Below, piece by piece: positions 57,277 to 64,000 of a DNA stretch of 64,000 bases (its first letter is position 1; the number at the start of each line of letters is the position of its first letter). The notes beneath the pieces were generated by a model. The model searched no databases. It was not told the DNA's origin and saw only the letters and a list, made by a program, of their open reading frames with translations. The position numbers and the translations under genes are program-made. Source of the DNA: UBA10939 sp050942745 (GTDB lineage Bacteria > Myxococcota > Myxococcia > Myxococcales > UBA5297); the NCBI GenBank assembly GCA_050942745.1, contig JBMNNX010000003.1, positions 1 to 64,000 of the forward strand, given 5' to 3'.

Positions 57277-59247
57277 ATGTCCAGCGCGATTCTCGTCTCC
57301 CTTCTTCTGGCCACGGCGCCGGCGCAGACCGTCACGCCGGGCGAAAACCTCGTCGTCGACGGCGTCCCACCGATCTCAAGAGAGCTCACCGACCGGCTCC
57401 GGCAATACCAGAGCATCCGCTACGCGCAGTTCGAGGATTGGCTCCCCGGTAACGAGGGCCTGCTCATAACGACCCGCTTCGGCGAGACCGCGCAGATCCA
57501 CCACGTGCCCTCCCCCGGCGCGCGGCGCTCGCAGCTCACCTTCTTCGGCGAGCGCGTCGGCGGCGCCTGGAGCTGCCCGCGCAAGGGCTGCGACTACCTC
57601 CTGTTGCTGATGGATGCGGGCGGCAGCGAGCTCTACCAGCTCTATCGCCTCGACAAGGCGACCGGCCGGCACGTGATGCTGACCGACGGCAAGAGCCGCA
57701 ACGGCCGCGTCGTCTGGAACCGCCAAGGCACGCAGATCGCCTTCTCGAGCACGCGCCGCAACGGCGAGGACTTCGACATCTACGTGATGGATCCGCAGAA
57801 GCCCGAGTCTTCGCGCCTGCTCGTCGAGCTCAAAGGCTACTGGGCGCCGCTCGACTTCTCGCCGGACGGCAAGAGCCTGCTCATCGAGCACTACGTCTCA
57901 ATCAACGAGAGCCACCTCGAGGTCGTCGACGTCGCAAGCGGCCAGCGCCGACCGCTCACGCCTCCCGGCGAGAAGGGCGTCTCCTACCCGAGCGCGAAGT
58001 ACTCGAACGACGGCCGACGCATCTACCTCACCACCGACCTCGGCTCCGACTTCGTGCGCCTCGCCTGGGTCGACCCCGCCAAGAGCGAGCTCGCGCCCAA
58101 GTTCCTCACCACCGACATCCGTTGGGACGTCGAGGAGCTCGACATCTCGCCCGACGGCAAGCTCATCGCCTTCACCACCAACGAGAACGGGATGAGCAGG
58201 CTCCACTTCATCAAGCCCGACGGCGGGCGCGCGGCCGCGAGCCCGAAGCTGCCGATGGGTGTGGTGCGGGACATCAAGTTCAAGCCGGACGGCCGCGCGC
58301 TCGCCTTCGCGCTCTCCGGACCGCGCTCGACCTGGGACGTTTTCAGCGTCGAGCCGCGCAGCGGCAAGGTCGAGCGCTGGACCTACAGCGAGACCGGCGG
58401 GCTCGACATCTCCAGCTTCGTCGAGCCCGAGCTCATCGAGTACGAGACCTTCGACACGGTGGACGGCAAGCCGCGCAAGATCCCCGCCTTCGTCTACCTG
58501 CCGCCCAAGCGCTTCGAGCCGCCCTACCCCGTCGTCATCACCGCGCACGGCGGCCCCGAGGCGCAGTTCCGGCCCACCTTCCTCGGCAAGTCGAACTACC
58601 AGCTCAACGAGATGGGCATCGCGCTCATCTACCCGAACATCCGCGGCTCGTCCGGCTACGGAAAGAGCTACCTGCTGCTCGACAACGGTGAAAAGCGCGA
58701 AGACGCAGTGCGCGACGTCGGGGCTCTGCTCGACTGGATCGCGACGCGCAAGGACCTCGATTCGAGCCGGGTGGCGATCACCGGCGGCTCCTACGGCGGC
58801 TTCATCAGCCTCGCCTCGATGACGCAGTACAGCGACCGGCTGCGCTGCGGCATGAGCTACGTGGGTATCTCGAGCTTCGTGACGTTCCTCGAGAACACCA
58901 AGGCGTACCGGCGCGACCTGCGCCGCGCCGAGTACGGCGACGAGCGGGTTCCCGGGATGCGCGCGCTGCTCGAGCGGATCTCGCCGCTCACCAACGCCGA
59001 GAAGATCAAGGTGCCACTACTGGTCATCCAGGGCGCGAACGATCCCCGGGTGCCACAGAGCGAGTCGGATCAGATCGTCGAGCGCGTACGAAAGCAGGGC
59101 GGCCAGGTCTGGTACCTGCTCGCCAAGGACGAGGGCCACGGCTTCGTGAAGAAAGCGAACGCCGACTTTGCCGATCTGACGACCATCCGCTTCTTCGAGG
59201 AGTTCCTGCTCCCGGCAAGAGAGGTCCGTCGCGCGGGCGGCGAGTGA
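57277..59247 (+). CDS. S9-family prolyl oligopeptidase-like peptidase
   Basis: A 656-residue protein: signal peptide-like N-terminus (SSAILVSLLLATAPAQ); a beta-propeller at residues about 40-390 with PD40 blades (VVWNRQGTQIAFSSTRRNGE, LDISPDGKLIAFTTNENGMS, IKFKPDGRALAFALSG); and an alpha/beta-hydrolase domain at 410-650 with the catalytic triad Ser505 (TGGSYGGF), Asp589 (QGANDPRVP) and His621 (KDEGHGF). Members cleave short peptides, often after Pro or as acylaminoacyl or dipeptidyl peptidases; this one is probably periplasmic or secreted. GGAG precedes ATG 57277. Appears monocistronic. Confidence 0.93.
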   Translation: MSSAILVSLLLATAPAQTVTPGENLVVDGVPPISRELTDRLRQYQSIRYAQFEDWLPGNEGLLITTRFGETAQIHHVPSPGARRSQLTFFGERVGGAWSCPRKGCDYLLLLMDAGGSELYQLYRLDKATGRHVMLTDGKSRNGRVVWNRQGTQIAFSSTRRNGEDFDIYVMDPQKPESSRLLVELKGYWAPLDFSPDGKSLLIEHYVSINESHLEVVDVASGQRRPLTPPGEKGVSYPSAKYSNDGRRIYLTTDLGSDFVRLAWVDPAKSELAPKFLTTDIRWDVEELDISPDGKLIAFTTNENGMSRLHFIKPDGGRAAASPKLPMGVVRDIKFKPDGRALAFALSGPRSTWDVFSVEPRSGKVERWTYSETGGLDISSFVEPELIEYETFDTVDGKPRKIPAFVYLPPKRFEPPYPVVITAHGGPEAQFRPTFLGKSNYQLNEMGIALIYPNIRGSSGYGKSYLLLDNGEKREDAVRDVGALLDWIATRKDLDSSRVAITGGSYGGFISLASMTQYSDRLRCGMSYVGISSFVTFLENTKAYRRDLRRAEYGDERVPGMRALLERISPLTNAEKIKVPLLVIQGANDPRVPQSESDQIVERVRKQGGQVWYLLAKDEGHGFVKKANADFADLTTIRFFEEFLLPAREVRRAGGE

Positions 59248-59341
59248 AAGGAATTGACGACCAGTCGAGGAACCGACGGCCGGGAAAAGCGGCGGGGGAG
59301 AGCTATCGACGACGGGGAAGGGGGCCCTCGGTCATGTGAAG

Positions 59342-59456
59342 AGATGGACGGCGGGCGAGAGCAATCGACGATTGGGAAAGGGACCTTCGGCGCGTAACGG
59401 GGCGAAAGAGTGGACAGCGGACGAAGGAGTGGACGGCGGAGCTCCAGCTCCGCCTC
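59342..59456. repeat. Scattered (G/A)TGGACGGCGG units
   Basis: GATGGACGGCGGGCG (59344), GTGGACAGCGGACG (59410) and GTGGACGGCGGAGCTCC (59428) recur within about 90 bases, ending in the palindrome GGCGGAGCTCCAGCTCCGCC. The same words appear on the other strand at 23265-23330. Looks like degraded repeat sequence between genes. Confidence 0.5.
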
Positions 59457-59490
59457 CTCCCCGTGCTACGAGTCGGATTCCCCTGGCCCC

Positions 59491-59805
59491 TCACGCGCTG
59501 ATCTTCAATCCCACGCCCCCCATGATGACGAGCGCCAAGCTGAGCAAGCGCACCGGAGCGTGCGACTCGCCAAAGGCGAACATCCCGATGATCGCCACGC
59601 CCATCGCCCCGATCCCGGTCCAGATCGCGTAGGCGGTCCCCAGCGGCAGCCCGCGGAGCGCGAACGATAGGAAGACGAAGCTGGCGATCATCACGACCAC
59701 CGTCGCCATGCTCGGCACCAATCGAGTGAAGCCCTCGCTGTACTTGAGCAGCACCGCCCACCCGATTTCGCACAAGCCAGCGATGGCGAGATAGACCCAG
59801 GCCAC
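59491..59805 (-). CDS. sugE: SMR-family exporter, SugE/Gdx type
   Basis: A 104-residue, four-helix inner-membrane protein that works as an antiparallel dimer and exchanges protons for guanidinium-like cations. The essential membrane Glu13 is in WVYLAIAGLCEIGWAVLLKY; helix 3 has GTAYAIWTGIGAMGVAIIGM; the loop FGES and helix 4 LLSLALVIMGGVGLKI are typical. ILKYS/GFTRL.P favours the SugE/Gdx (guanidinium) branch over EmrE. GTG 59805 is chosen since GGAGG precedes it; a GTG at 59823 would overlap the upstream stop. In operon with the GIY-YIG gene. Confidence 0.92.
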   Translation of the reverse strand: MAWVYLAIAGLCEIGWAVLLKYSEGFTRLVPSMATVVVMIASFVFLSFALRGLPLGTAYAIWTGIGAMGVAIIGMFAFGESHAPVRLLSLALVIMGGVGLKISA

Positions 59806-59819
59806 GTTCTTCCTCCGGT

Positions 59820-60116
59820 TCACCCCTTCGAGCGGCGCGTGAGCTCGAGCTTCTCTGCGCGAGTCAACCGCTTGATCTCCAGCTCGCGGCGCAGCGCCGC
59901 GCCACGTTCGCCCACGGTCTCACAGTGGACGACCTCGACCGGCAGCCGCGTTCGCGTGTAGGCCGCGCCTCGGCCGCTCGAGTGCGCGGCGAGCCGCTTG
60001 TCGAGGTCGTTGGTCGCGCCCGTGTACAGCGTGTCGTCCGCGCAGCGCAGGATGTAGACGAGCCACGGCGTCTCTCGGGCCTGCTCGCTCGGTCGCTTCT
60101 TCTTCGCGGCTGCCAT
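59820..60116 (-). CDS. GIY-YIG nuclease-superfamily protein (UPF0213)
   Basis: A 98-residue single-domain protein. WLVYILRCADDTLYTGATND contains the (V)YIL..x..YTG version of the GIY-YIG motif, LDKRLAAHSSGRGAAYTRTR supplies the conserved Arg and Tyr, and ALRRELEIKRLTRAEKLEL has the metal-binding Glu and Lys. UPF0213 proteins are small stand-alone nuclease-like proteins of unclear role. AGGGAAGG precedes the ATG. Its stop lies 14 bp before the start of sugE. Confidence 0.92.
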   Translation of the reverse strand: MAAAKKKRPSEQARETPWLVYILRCADDTLYTGATNDLDKRLAAHSSGRGAAYTRTRLPVEVVHCETVGERGAALRRELEIKRLTRAEKLELTRRSKG

Positions 60117-60237
60117 CACCTTCCCTGCAACAAATCGCCGAGGCGCACTCTACCCGGCCGCGCGTCGCGGAGGGCCCCTGCCCGCTCGTCCCGACGAAAC
60201 CCACCTTCGCCCCGGCCGCGCCGGCCCCGCCCGCCGG

Positions 60238-61003
60238 ATGCTCCTGTGGCTCGGGGTTTCCGGCGCGCTCTTCGCGGCACACGCCGTGGTCTCGCCGCAC
60301 GTCGGCTGCGTCGAGCCCGCGACCGCGTTCCTCGTCGCAGGCGGCCTCTTCCTCCTGCTCGCCGCGAGCTTCTTCCTGCGCGCGGGGTTGCAGCTTCGCG
60401 CCTTCACGCTCGCCAACGCCGAGGCCACCGCGCTCGTCTACGAGGGCCACTTTCGACGAGGCCTGCGCACGCTTCGAGGCCAACGCCCGGCGTTTCCGCT
60501 CGCCGTCGCTGCATCCGATCTCCGTCTACTCGCAGACACCCTTCTACAGCGCGGCGAGCGCGAGCGCGCCCTCGCTGGTCGCGACCTGCTACGCGCTACT
60601 CGGTGACCTCGACTCCGCGAAGGCCTGGCTCCCCGAGGCGCGGCGCGCTGCCGCGCTCATCTCCTGCGAGATGGCGTTCGTCCCCGAGGTGATCGTCGCC
60701 TGCCGCGAAGGTCGCTTCGCCGAGGCCGTCCAGCGCATAGATGAACGTCGCCGGCAGATCGACGGCTCGCTCGCCGGCAATGACCTGCGCATCCTGCGCA
60801 TCCTGCGCGCGATGCGCGCCTTCGCCCTCGCGCAGGATGCGACGGGCAGCACGCCGCAACAGAACCTCGCGCTCTCGCTGGCTCGGCCCACATTTCCCGG
60901 TGAACTCGACTGTCTCGCGATGAGGTGGCCTGAGCTCGGCCCGCGTTCGCCGGCGAGCTCGACTACCTCGCGACGAGGTGGCCTGAGCTCGGCACTTTCC
61001 TGA
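60238..61003 (+). pseudogene. Decayed membrane/TPR-like protein gene with frameshifts
   Basis: The ATG at 60238 opens a frame with two hydrophobic helices (LLWLGVSGALFAAHAVVSP; AFLVAGGLFLLLAASFFLRA), then ATALVYEGH. At 60450-60454 the sequence CACTTTCGACGAG has one T too many: removing it continues as FDEACARFEANARRF, SLVATCYALLGDLDSAKAWL, MAFVPEVIVACREGRFAEAV and RILRAMRAFALAQDAT, a TPR-like protein. Further on, FPGELDCLAMRWPELG is followed, in another frame, by FAGELDYLATRWPELG, a 51-bp partial duplication with a second shift. The 3' end runs into a repeat element at 61034. Probably a dead gene. Confidence 0.65.
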
Positions 61004-61033
61004 AGACGCTCGACGCGCGCGAGAGCGGCGCAC

Positions 61034-61200
61034 CTGAGCTTGGTACGGCTTGTCCAAGCAACCCGGGCGAAACTCGGTCAACTCGAGCGTAGAGACGACG
61101 AGCGCGAGCCTCGGAGTCGAGGGCATCGCGGATTCGCATCCAAGCTTGTTCTGGACAGAAACCTCTGGCGCCTCGCCAAAGACTTCGACCCGTTGCTGGC
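61034..61200 (-). repeat. Diverged copy of the GAGTTCGTTCCGC element family
   Basis: CTGAGCTTGGTACGGCTTGT corresponds to CTGAGTTCGTTCCGCCTTGT at the end of the intact elements (reverse orientation). CCAAGCAACCCGGGCGAAA, CTCGAGCGTAGAGACGACGA and CCTCGGAGTCGAGGGCATCG continue the match. The far end is too diverged to place. It lies at the 3' end of the decayed TPR gene and may have replaced its terminus. Confidence 0.7.
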
Positions 61201-61226
61201 TCGCTGACTACGCAATCTGATTCTCC

Positions 61227-62771
61227 TCAGACCGGCTGCTCGACCAGCACCTCGTGGCGCTTGCCCTCGACCTCGATGATGAAGGCCATCTTGCGCGTGC
61301 GCCCTGAGAACGGGCTTGCGGGCGCCGGCGTCGGAGCCGCCGCGCTCGTCGCGGGCGCGTTCGCTGCGGGCGCGGGCGCCGGCTTGGCGCTCTCGGCCGG
61401 AGCCTGCGGCGCGGTCGGATCCTTCGGGCCCTCGAAGCGCTTCTTGAAGAACTTGGGCGCCACCCGCGGGAACATCGCCGCGGTGAGGACGTCCTCGTCG
61501 CTTCCGTTGTTACCCTCGAGCGCGAGCGCCTTCTCGCAAAGCTGCTTCCACTCGGGCGCGATGAGGTCCGCGGGCCTGCTGGCGATGGGCTCCTTGCCGG
61601 TCTGCTTGCGCGCCTTCTTCACCACCTCGGCCGAAGGCTGGGCGGGCGTCGCGCCGTAGTAGCCGAGCACCAAGTCCGCGAACTCGCCGCTGAGCTGCGC
61701 GTAGCGGCCCATCAGCACGTTGAGCACCGCCTGCGTCCCGACGATCTGGCTCGAGGGCGTGACCAGCGGAGGATAGCCCGCGTCGGCGCGCACCCGCGGC
61801 ACCTCCTCGAGCACCTCCTTGATCCGGTGCGCGGCCTTCTGCTGCTTCAGTTGGCTCTCGAGGTTCGAGAGCATGCCGCCCGGGATCTGGCTGCGGAACA
61901 GGTCGGTGTCCACGCCGACGGTCTGGGTGCGGAAGGCCTGGTACTTCGGCAACACCTTCGCGAAGTGGTCGCGCACGCGGACGATCGGCTCGAGGTTCAG
62001 GCCGGTCGAGTAGCCGGTCCCCTCGAGCATCTCGTGGAAGCTCTCGGTCGGGTTTTGGCCGGTGCCCAGCGACAGCGCGCTGACCGAGGTGTCGACGCCG
62101 TCGGCGCCGGCCTCGATGGCCTTCATCAGCGTGACCAGGGTGACGCCGGTCGTCGTATGGCAGTGGACATGGACTGGCAGCTTGGTCGCCTTCTTGATCG
62201 CCGTGACGAGGTCGAAGGCCGGCTGCGGCTTGAGCAGCGCCGCCATGTCCTTGATGCACAGCGAGTCGCAGCCGAGGTCCTCGAGCTGGCGCGCCACATC
62301 CACGAAGCGCTCGACGGTGTGCACCGGGCTGACGGTGTAGCAGATGGCGCCCTGCGCGTGCTTGCCGACGCGCTTGACCGCCTGGATCGAGCGGGTCAAG
62401 TTGCGCACGTCGTTGAGCGCGTCGAAGACGCGGAAGACGTCCATGCCATTCGCGGCCGCCTTCTCGACGAAGCGGTCGACGACCACGTCGCCGTAGTGCC
62501 GGTAGCCGAGCAGGTTCTGGCCGCGCAGCAGCATCTGCAGCGGCGTCTTCGGCATCAGCTTCTTGAACTGGCGCAGCCGCTCCCACGGATCTTCATTCAG
62601 GAAGCGGATGCAGGCGTCGTAGGTCGCCCCGCCCCAGCACTCGAGCGACCAGTAGCCGGCGGCGTCGAGGTCGGCGCAGGCGGGCGCGAGGTCTTCGAAC
62701 GACATTCGCGTCGCCAGCAGGCTCTGGTGGGCGTCGCGAAGGATGACATCGGTCACACGGATAGCTTTCAT
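61227..62771 (-). CDS. PycB/OadA-like carboxyltransferase without biotinyl domain
   Basis: A 514-residue protein with a complete carboxyltransferase TIM barrel: TDVILRDAHQSLLATR, GYWSLECWGGATYDACIRFL, RGQNLLGYRHYGD, the lysine expected to be carbamylated in DSLCIKDMAALLKP, and the metal-binding HCHTTTG; then the PYC_OADA region (GTQAVLNVLMGRYAQLSGEF). It ends with a Pro/Ala linker (about residues 445-490) and MAFIIEVEGKRHEVLVEQPV, where related proteins continue into a biotinyl domain with MKM. No biotin-accepting lysine exists, so a separate carrier protein must supply carboxybiotin. A subunit of pyruvate carboxylase, oxaloacetate decarboxylase or a transcarboxylase. Confidence 0.9.
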   Translation of the reverse strand: MKAIRVTDVILRDAHQSLLATRMSFEDLAPACADLDAAGYWSLECWGGATYDACIRFLNEDPWERLRQFKKLMPKTPLQMLLRGQNLLGYRHYGDVVVDRFVEKAAANGMDVFRVFDALNDVRNLTRSIQAVKRVGKHAQGAICYTVSPVHTVERFVDVARQLEDLGCDSLCIKDMAALLKPQPAFDLVTAIKKATKLPVHVHCHTTTGVTLVTLMKAIEAGADGVDTSVSALSLGTGQNPTESFHEMLEGTGYSTGLNLEPIVRVRDHFAKVLPKYQAFRTQTVGVDTDLFRSQIPGGMLSNLESQLKQQKAAHRIKEVLEEVPRVRADAGYPPLVTPSSQIVGTQAVLNVLMGRYAQLSGEFADLVLGYYGATPAQPSAEVVKKARKQTGKEPIASRPADLIAPEWKQLCEKALALEGNNGSDEDVLTAAMFPRVAPKFFKKRFEGPKDPTAPQAPAESAKPAPAPAANAPATSAAAPTPAPASPFSGRTRKMAFIIEVEGKRHEVLVEQPV

Positions 62772-63099
62772 GGGCTTTGCTTCTAGCCTCGAGGCCGCGC
62801 CAATGCAACTTTCTCCAGTGATTCTCAATCGTTAATCGCGCACCCGCGGATCGACGACGGATTCGTTCACGTGTTCACGAACCCCTGCGCGCGAATCTCC
62901 CCCGACCGTTCCGCGTCGCATTCCGGCACTCCGAATCGGTAGAAGAGGAAGGAAATCCGCCGTCTCGGCGGACCGGCGGCTGGGCGTACGGGTATTCAAC
63001 CGGCTCGATTCCCCTGCGCCGAATCGGAGTGGCGGGGCGTGCCAACTGCCTCCACAGCCAGCCAAGCCGGAACCAAAGAGGAGCCGGGAGAACGGGCAC
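62772..63099. other. Spacer with reverse copy of the GC palindrome
   Basis: No gene. TCCGCCGTCTCGGCGGA (62956-62972) is the reverse-orientation form of CCGCCGAGACGGCGG. The remainder up to the element at 63100 has no open frame with a ribosome binding site. Confidence 0.5.
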
Positions 63100-63358
63100 C
63101 AGAGTTCGTTCCGCGCGTAATACCCGAATCTGCAAGTGGCCGGATTCACGAGCGAGTTGTGGGAGGCTCTCGTCCAAATCAGGCTTGGGAGGCGAATCCG
63201 CGAGTCCCTCGACTCCGAGGCTCCCGCTGGTCGCCTCTACGCTCCTAACTAACAGCTCCCCCTGTTAGTTCAAGGCCACAGCCGGCCAAAGGGCCGGTCT
63301 CTCGCTCGGGATGAGCGGATTTCGCCCAAGTTGCTTGGACAAGGCGGAACGAACTCAG
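63100..63358. mobile_element. MITE-like element, copy B (259 bp) with nested 63-bp insertion
   Basis: The ends CAGAGTTCGTTCCGC (63100-63114) and GCGGAACGAACTCAG (63344-63358) equal those of copy A. GGGCAC flanks both sides (63094-63099 and 63359-63364), a different 6-bp direct repeat from copy A. Compared with copy A it has 63 extra bases (about 63246-63308) bounded by GCTC on both sides and containing two hairpins: AACTAACAG-CTCCCC-CTGTTAGTT and CCGGCC-AAAG-GGCCGG. The rest is almost identical to copy A. No coding capacity. Confidence 0.9.
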
Positions 63359-63470
63359 GGGCACGGCCGGCTGGCCCAGGCGTCAGACTTCAGGCTTCAG
63401 GTTCCCCCCCGGCACGCGCCTTTCCTCGGCATTTCGGTCGGGCGTCGTATTGCCGCGCGCCAAGCCGAAA

Positions 63471-63590
63471 AGGCTTCTTCCTGCACGGCGCCCTCAGCAC
63501 GCCGTGCAGCAGGGGGCTCTCACTCGCGGCGGCGCCTCGCTTCGAGGCAAGGATGAACGGCTGGAAGGGCAAGAGCTGGGAGGGACCGCC
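63471..63590. repeat. Palindrome-bearing repeat, reverse orientation
   Basis: CTGCACGGCG (63481-63490), nine bases, CGCCGTGCAG (63500-63509), then CAGGGGGCTCTCACTCGCGG, CTTCGAGGCAAGGATGAACG and TGGAAGGGCAAGAGCTGGGA. It is the reverse complement, with changes, of the unit tandemly repeated at 43771-44069 and of 44599-44665. The hairpin has a much shorter loop here. Bases 63591-63791 show no gene. Confidence 0.75.
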
Positions 63591-63791
63591 CGGCAGAAAA
63601 GGAACGTCGCCTCGCGCCCGCGAAGGTCGATCTGCACGTCCTGCGCAGCGCCGCTCGAGCCGATTGCTCGTTTTGTATGGGCCAGGCTCCACCGACAAAG
63701 CCCTTCGCCGCGCGCGGTGATGCTAACCTTCGGCTGGGCCGGAAGTGTGGGATTGAAGGCAGCGCCTGCTGCCTAACCACGAGGGGTAGCG

Positions 63792-64000
63792 ATGAACCGG
63801 ACGTGCAATCTTCTGGCAGCGATCTTGATTTCAGCACTCGTAGCGGCGCCGAAGGCAGCCGACGCGCGCTTTGGCAAGCGGGACGACCCGCAACCGTCGA
63901 GCTCGCGCTCGTCCTCCTCGTCGAGCGGAGGCAAGGAGCACAAGGCGGTGCCGGTCTCGGAGCCGTCAACCTCCGGCGGCTCGTCTCACGGCCACGACGG
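63792..64000 (+). CDS. Secreted Ser/Gly-rich protein, 5' part only (runs off window)
   Basis: ATG 63792, with GAGGGG about 5 bases upstream, opens a frame that continues to the window end (69 codons seen). It starts with a signal peptide (MNRTCNLLAAILISALVAAP, cleavage near ADA), followed by a charged, Ser-rich, disordered stretch (SSSRSSSSSSGGKEHK) and STSGGSSHGHD. Probably an exported protein; the functional domain, if any, lies beyond the edge. Confidence 0.75.
   Translation, partial: MNRTCNLLAAILISALVAAPKAADARFGKRDDPQPSSSRSSSSSSGGKEHKAVPVSEPSTSGGSSHGHD

Noticed and set aside
1..64000. tRNA, rRNA, riboswitch and prophage/attachment-site candidates
   Set aside because: I looked for T-loop GGTTCGANTCC-type motifs, rRNA core sequences and integrase or structural phage genes and saw none. 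Reading by eye can miss divergent small RNAs; tRNAscan-SE and an Rfam search would settle it.

Overview
The window looks like chromosomal DNA of a very GC-rich Myxococcota (myxobacterial, former deltaproteobacterial) genome. The evidence is a MopE-repeat protein ending in a MYXO-CTERM-like CGC / hydrophobic / RRRR tail, a Cys-rich CGNG...GDGC motif, a TIGR02265-like protein, a PilZ protein, two proteins with DUF4388-like (PATAN) segments, an elongation factor G of the AHIDSGKTT type, a Glt-like outer-membrane module, and a pilin-like domain closest to myxobacterial prepilins. No phage, plasmid or conjugation genes, rRNA, tRNA or CRISPR array were found. Core genes are intact and codon use is uniform, so this is mostly ordinary chromosome with repeat-rich spacers.

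Layout. 0-8 kb: a hexapeptide acetyltransferase, a TIGR02265-like protein, a VOC protein, small hypotheticals, then a two-gene operon of a beta-propeller lipoprotein and a secreted protein with a zinc-less amidase-like domain, MopE repeats and a MYXO-CTERM tail; convergent to it are an outer-membrane barrel and a lipoprotein with a duplicated small domain. 8.8-17.4 kb: GTP-type PEP carboxykinase, a zinc-ribbon protein, a lipoprotein carrying a pilin-like C-terminus, a bactofilin-like membrane protein, an SDR, a quinone reductase and a methyltransferase-like protein. 17.7-20.3 kb: an 11-repeat RCC1-type lipoprotein broken by two mutually compensating frameshifts and flanked by copies of a hairpin repeat. 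20.7-23.1 kb: a hypothetical protein and the tsaD-rsmA pair. 23.4-33.0 kb: a signalling block with a response regulator-DUF4388-TPR membrane protein, PilZ, and a 1996-residue DUF4388-coiled coil-J domain-TPR protein. 33.1-37.6 kb: trmL, DUF192, and two outer-membrane barrels plus a TPR protein resembling the myxobacterial gltB-gltA-gltC module. 38-46.9 kb: outer-membrane barrels, DUF4230, AI-2E-type permease, pepD dipeptidase, an alkyldihydroxyacetonephosphate-synthase-like flavoenzyme and Hsp20. 47.2-56.3 kb: a TreT-like glycosyltransferase, a NYN/OST-HTH protein with a histone-H1-like linker, fusA followed 10 bp later by a RecA-like ATPase fused to a SLOG-like domain, a lipoprotein and DUF1622. 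57.3-64 kb: an S9 peptidase, a SugE-type SMR exporter, a GIY-YIG protein, a decayed TPR gene, a PycB-like carboxyltransferase lacking a biotinyl domain, and the start of a secreted protein cut by the window end.

The least expected content is between the genes. The best-supported candidate for something undescribed is a small non-autonomous transposable element (about 196 bp, near-perfect 15-bp terminal inverted repeats). Two copies, at 47.0 and 63.1 kb, have different 6-bp direct repeats at their boundaries, and one carries a further 63-bp insertion made of two hairpins. At least five other repeat types occur in the spacers: GC palindromes with compensatory arm changes, a hairpin repeat around the RCC1 gene, an 84-bp AT-richer tandem array, a roughly 165-bp dispersed element and a GGTCGAG heptamer array starting exactly at two unrelated stop codons. 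Among proteins, the most unusual are the RecA-like/SLOG fusion next to fusA, the MopE protein with an apparently dead amidase domain, and the lipoprotein-pilin chimera. Family assignments come from reading motifs; no database search was run.
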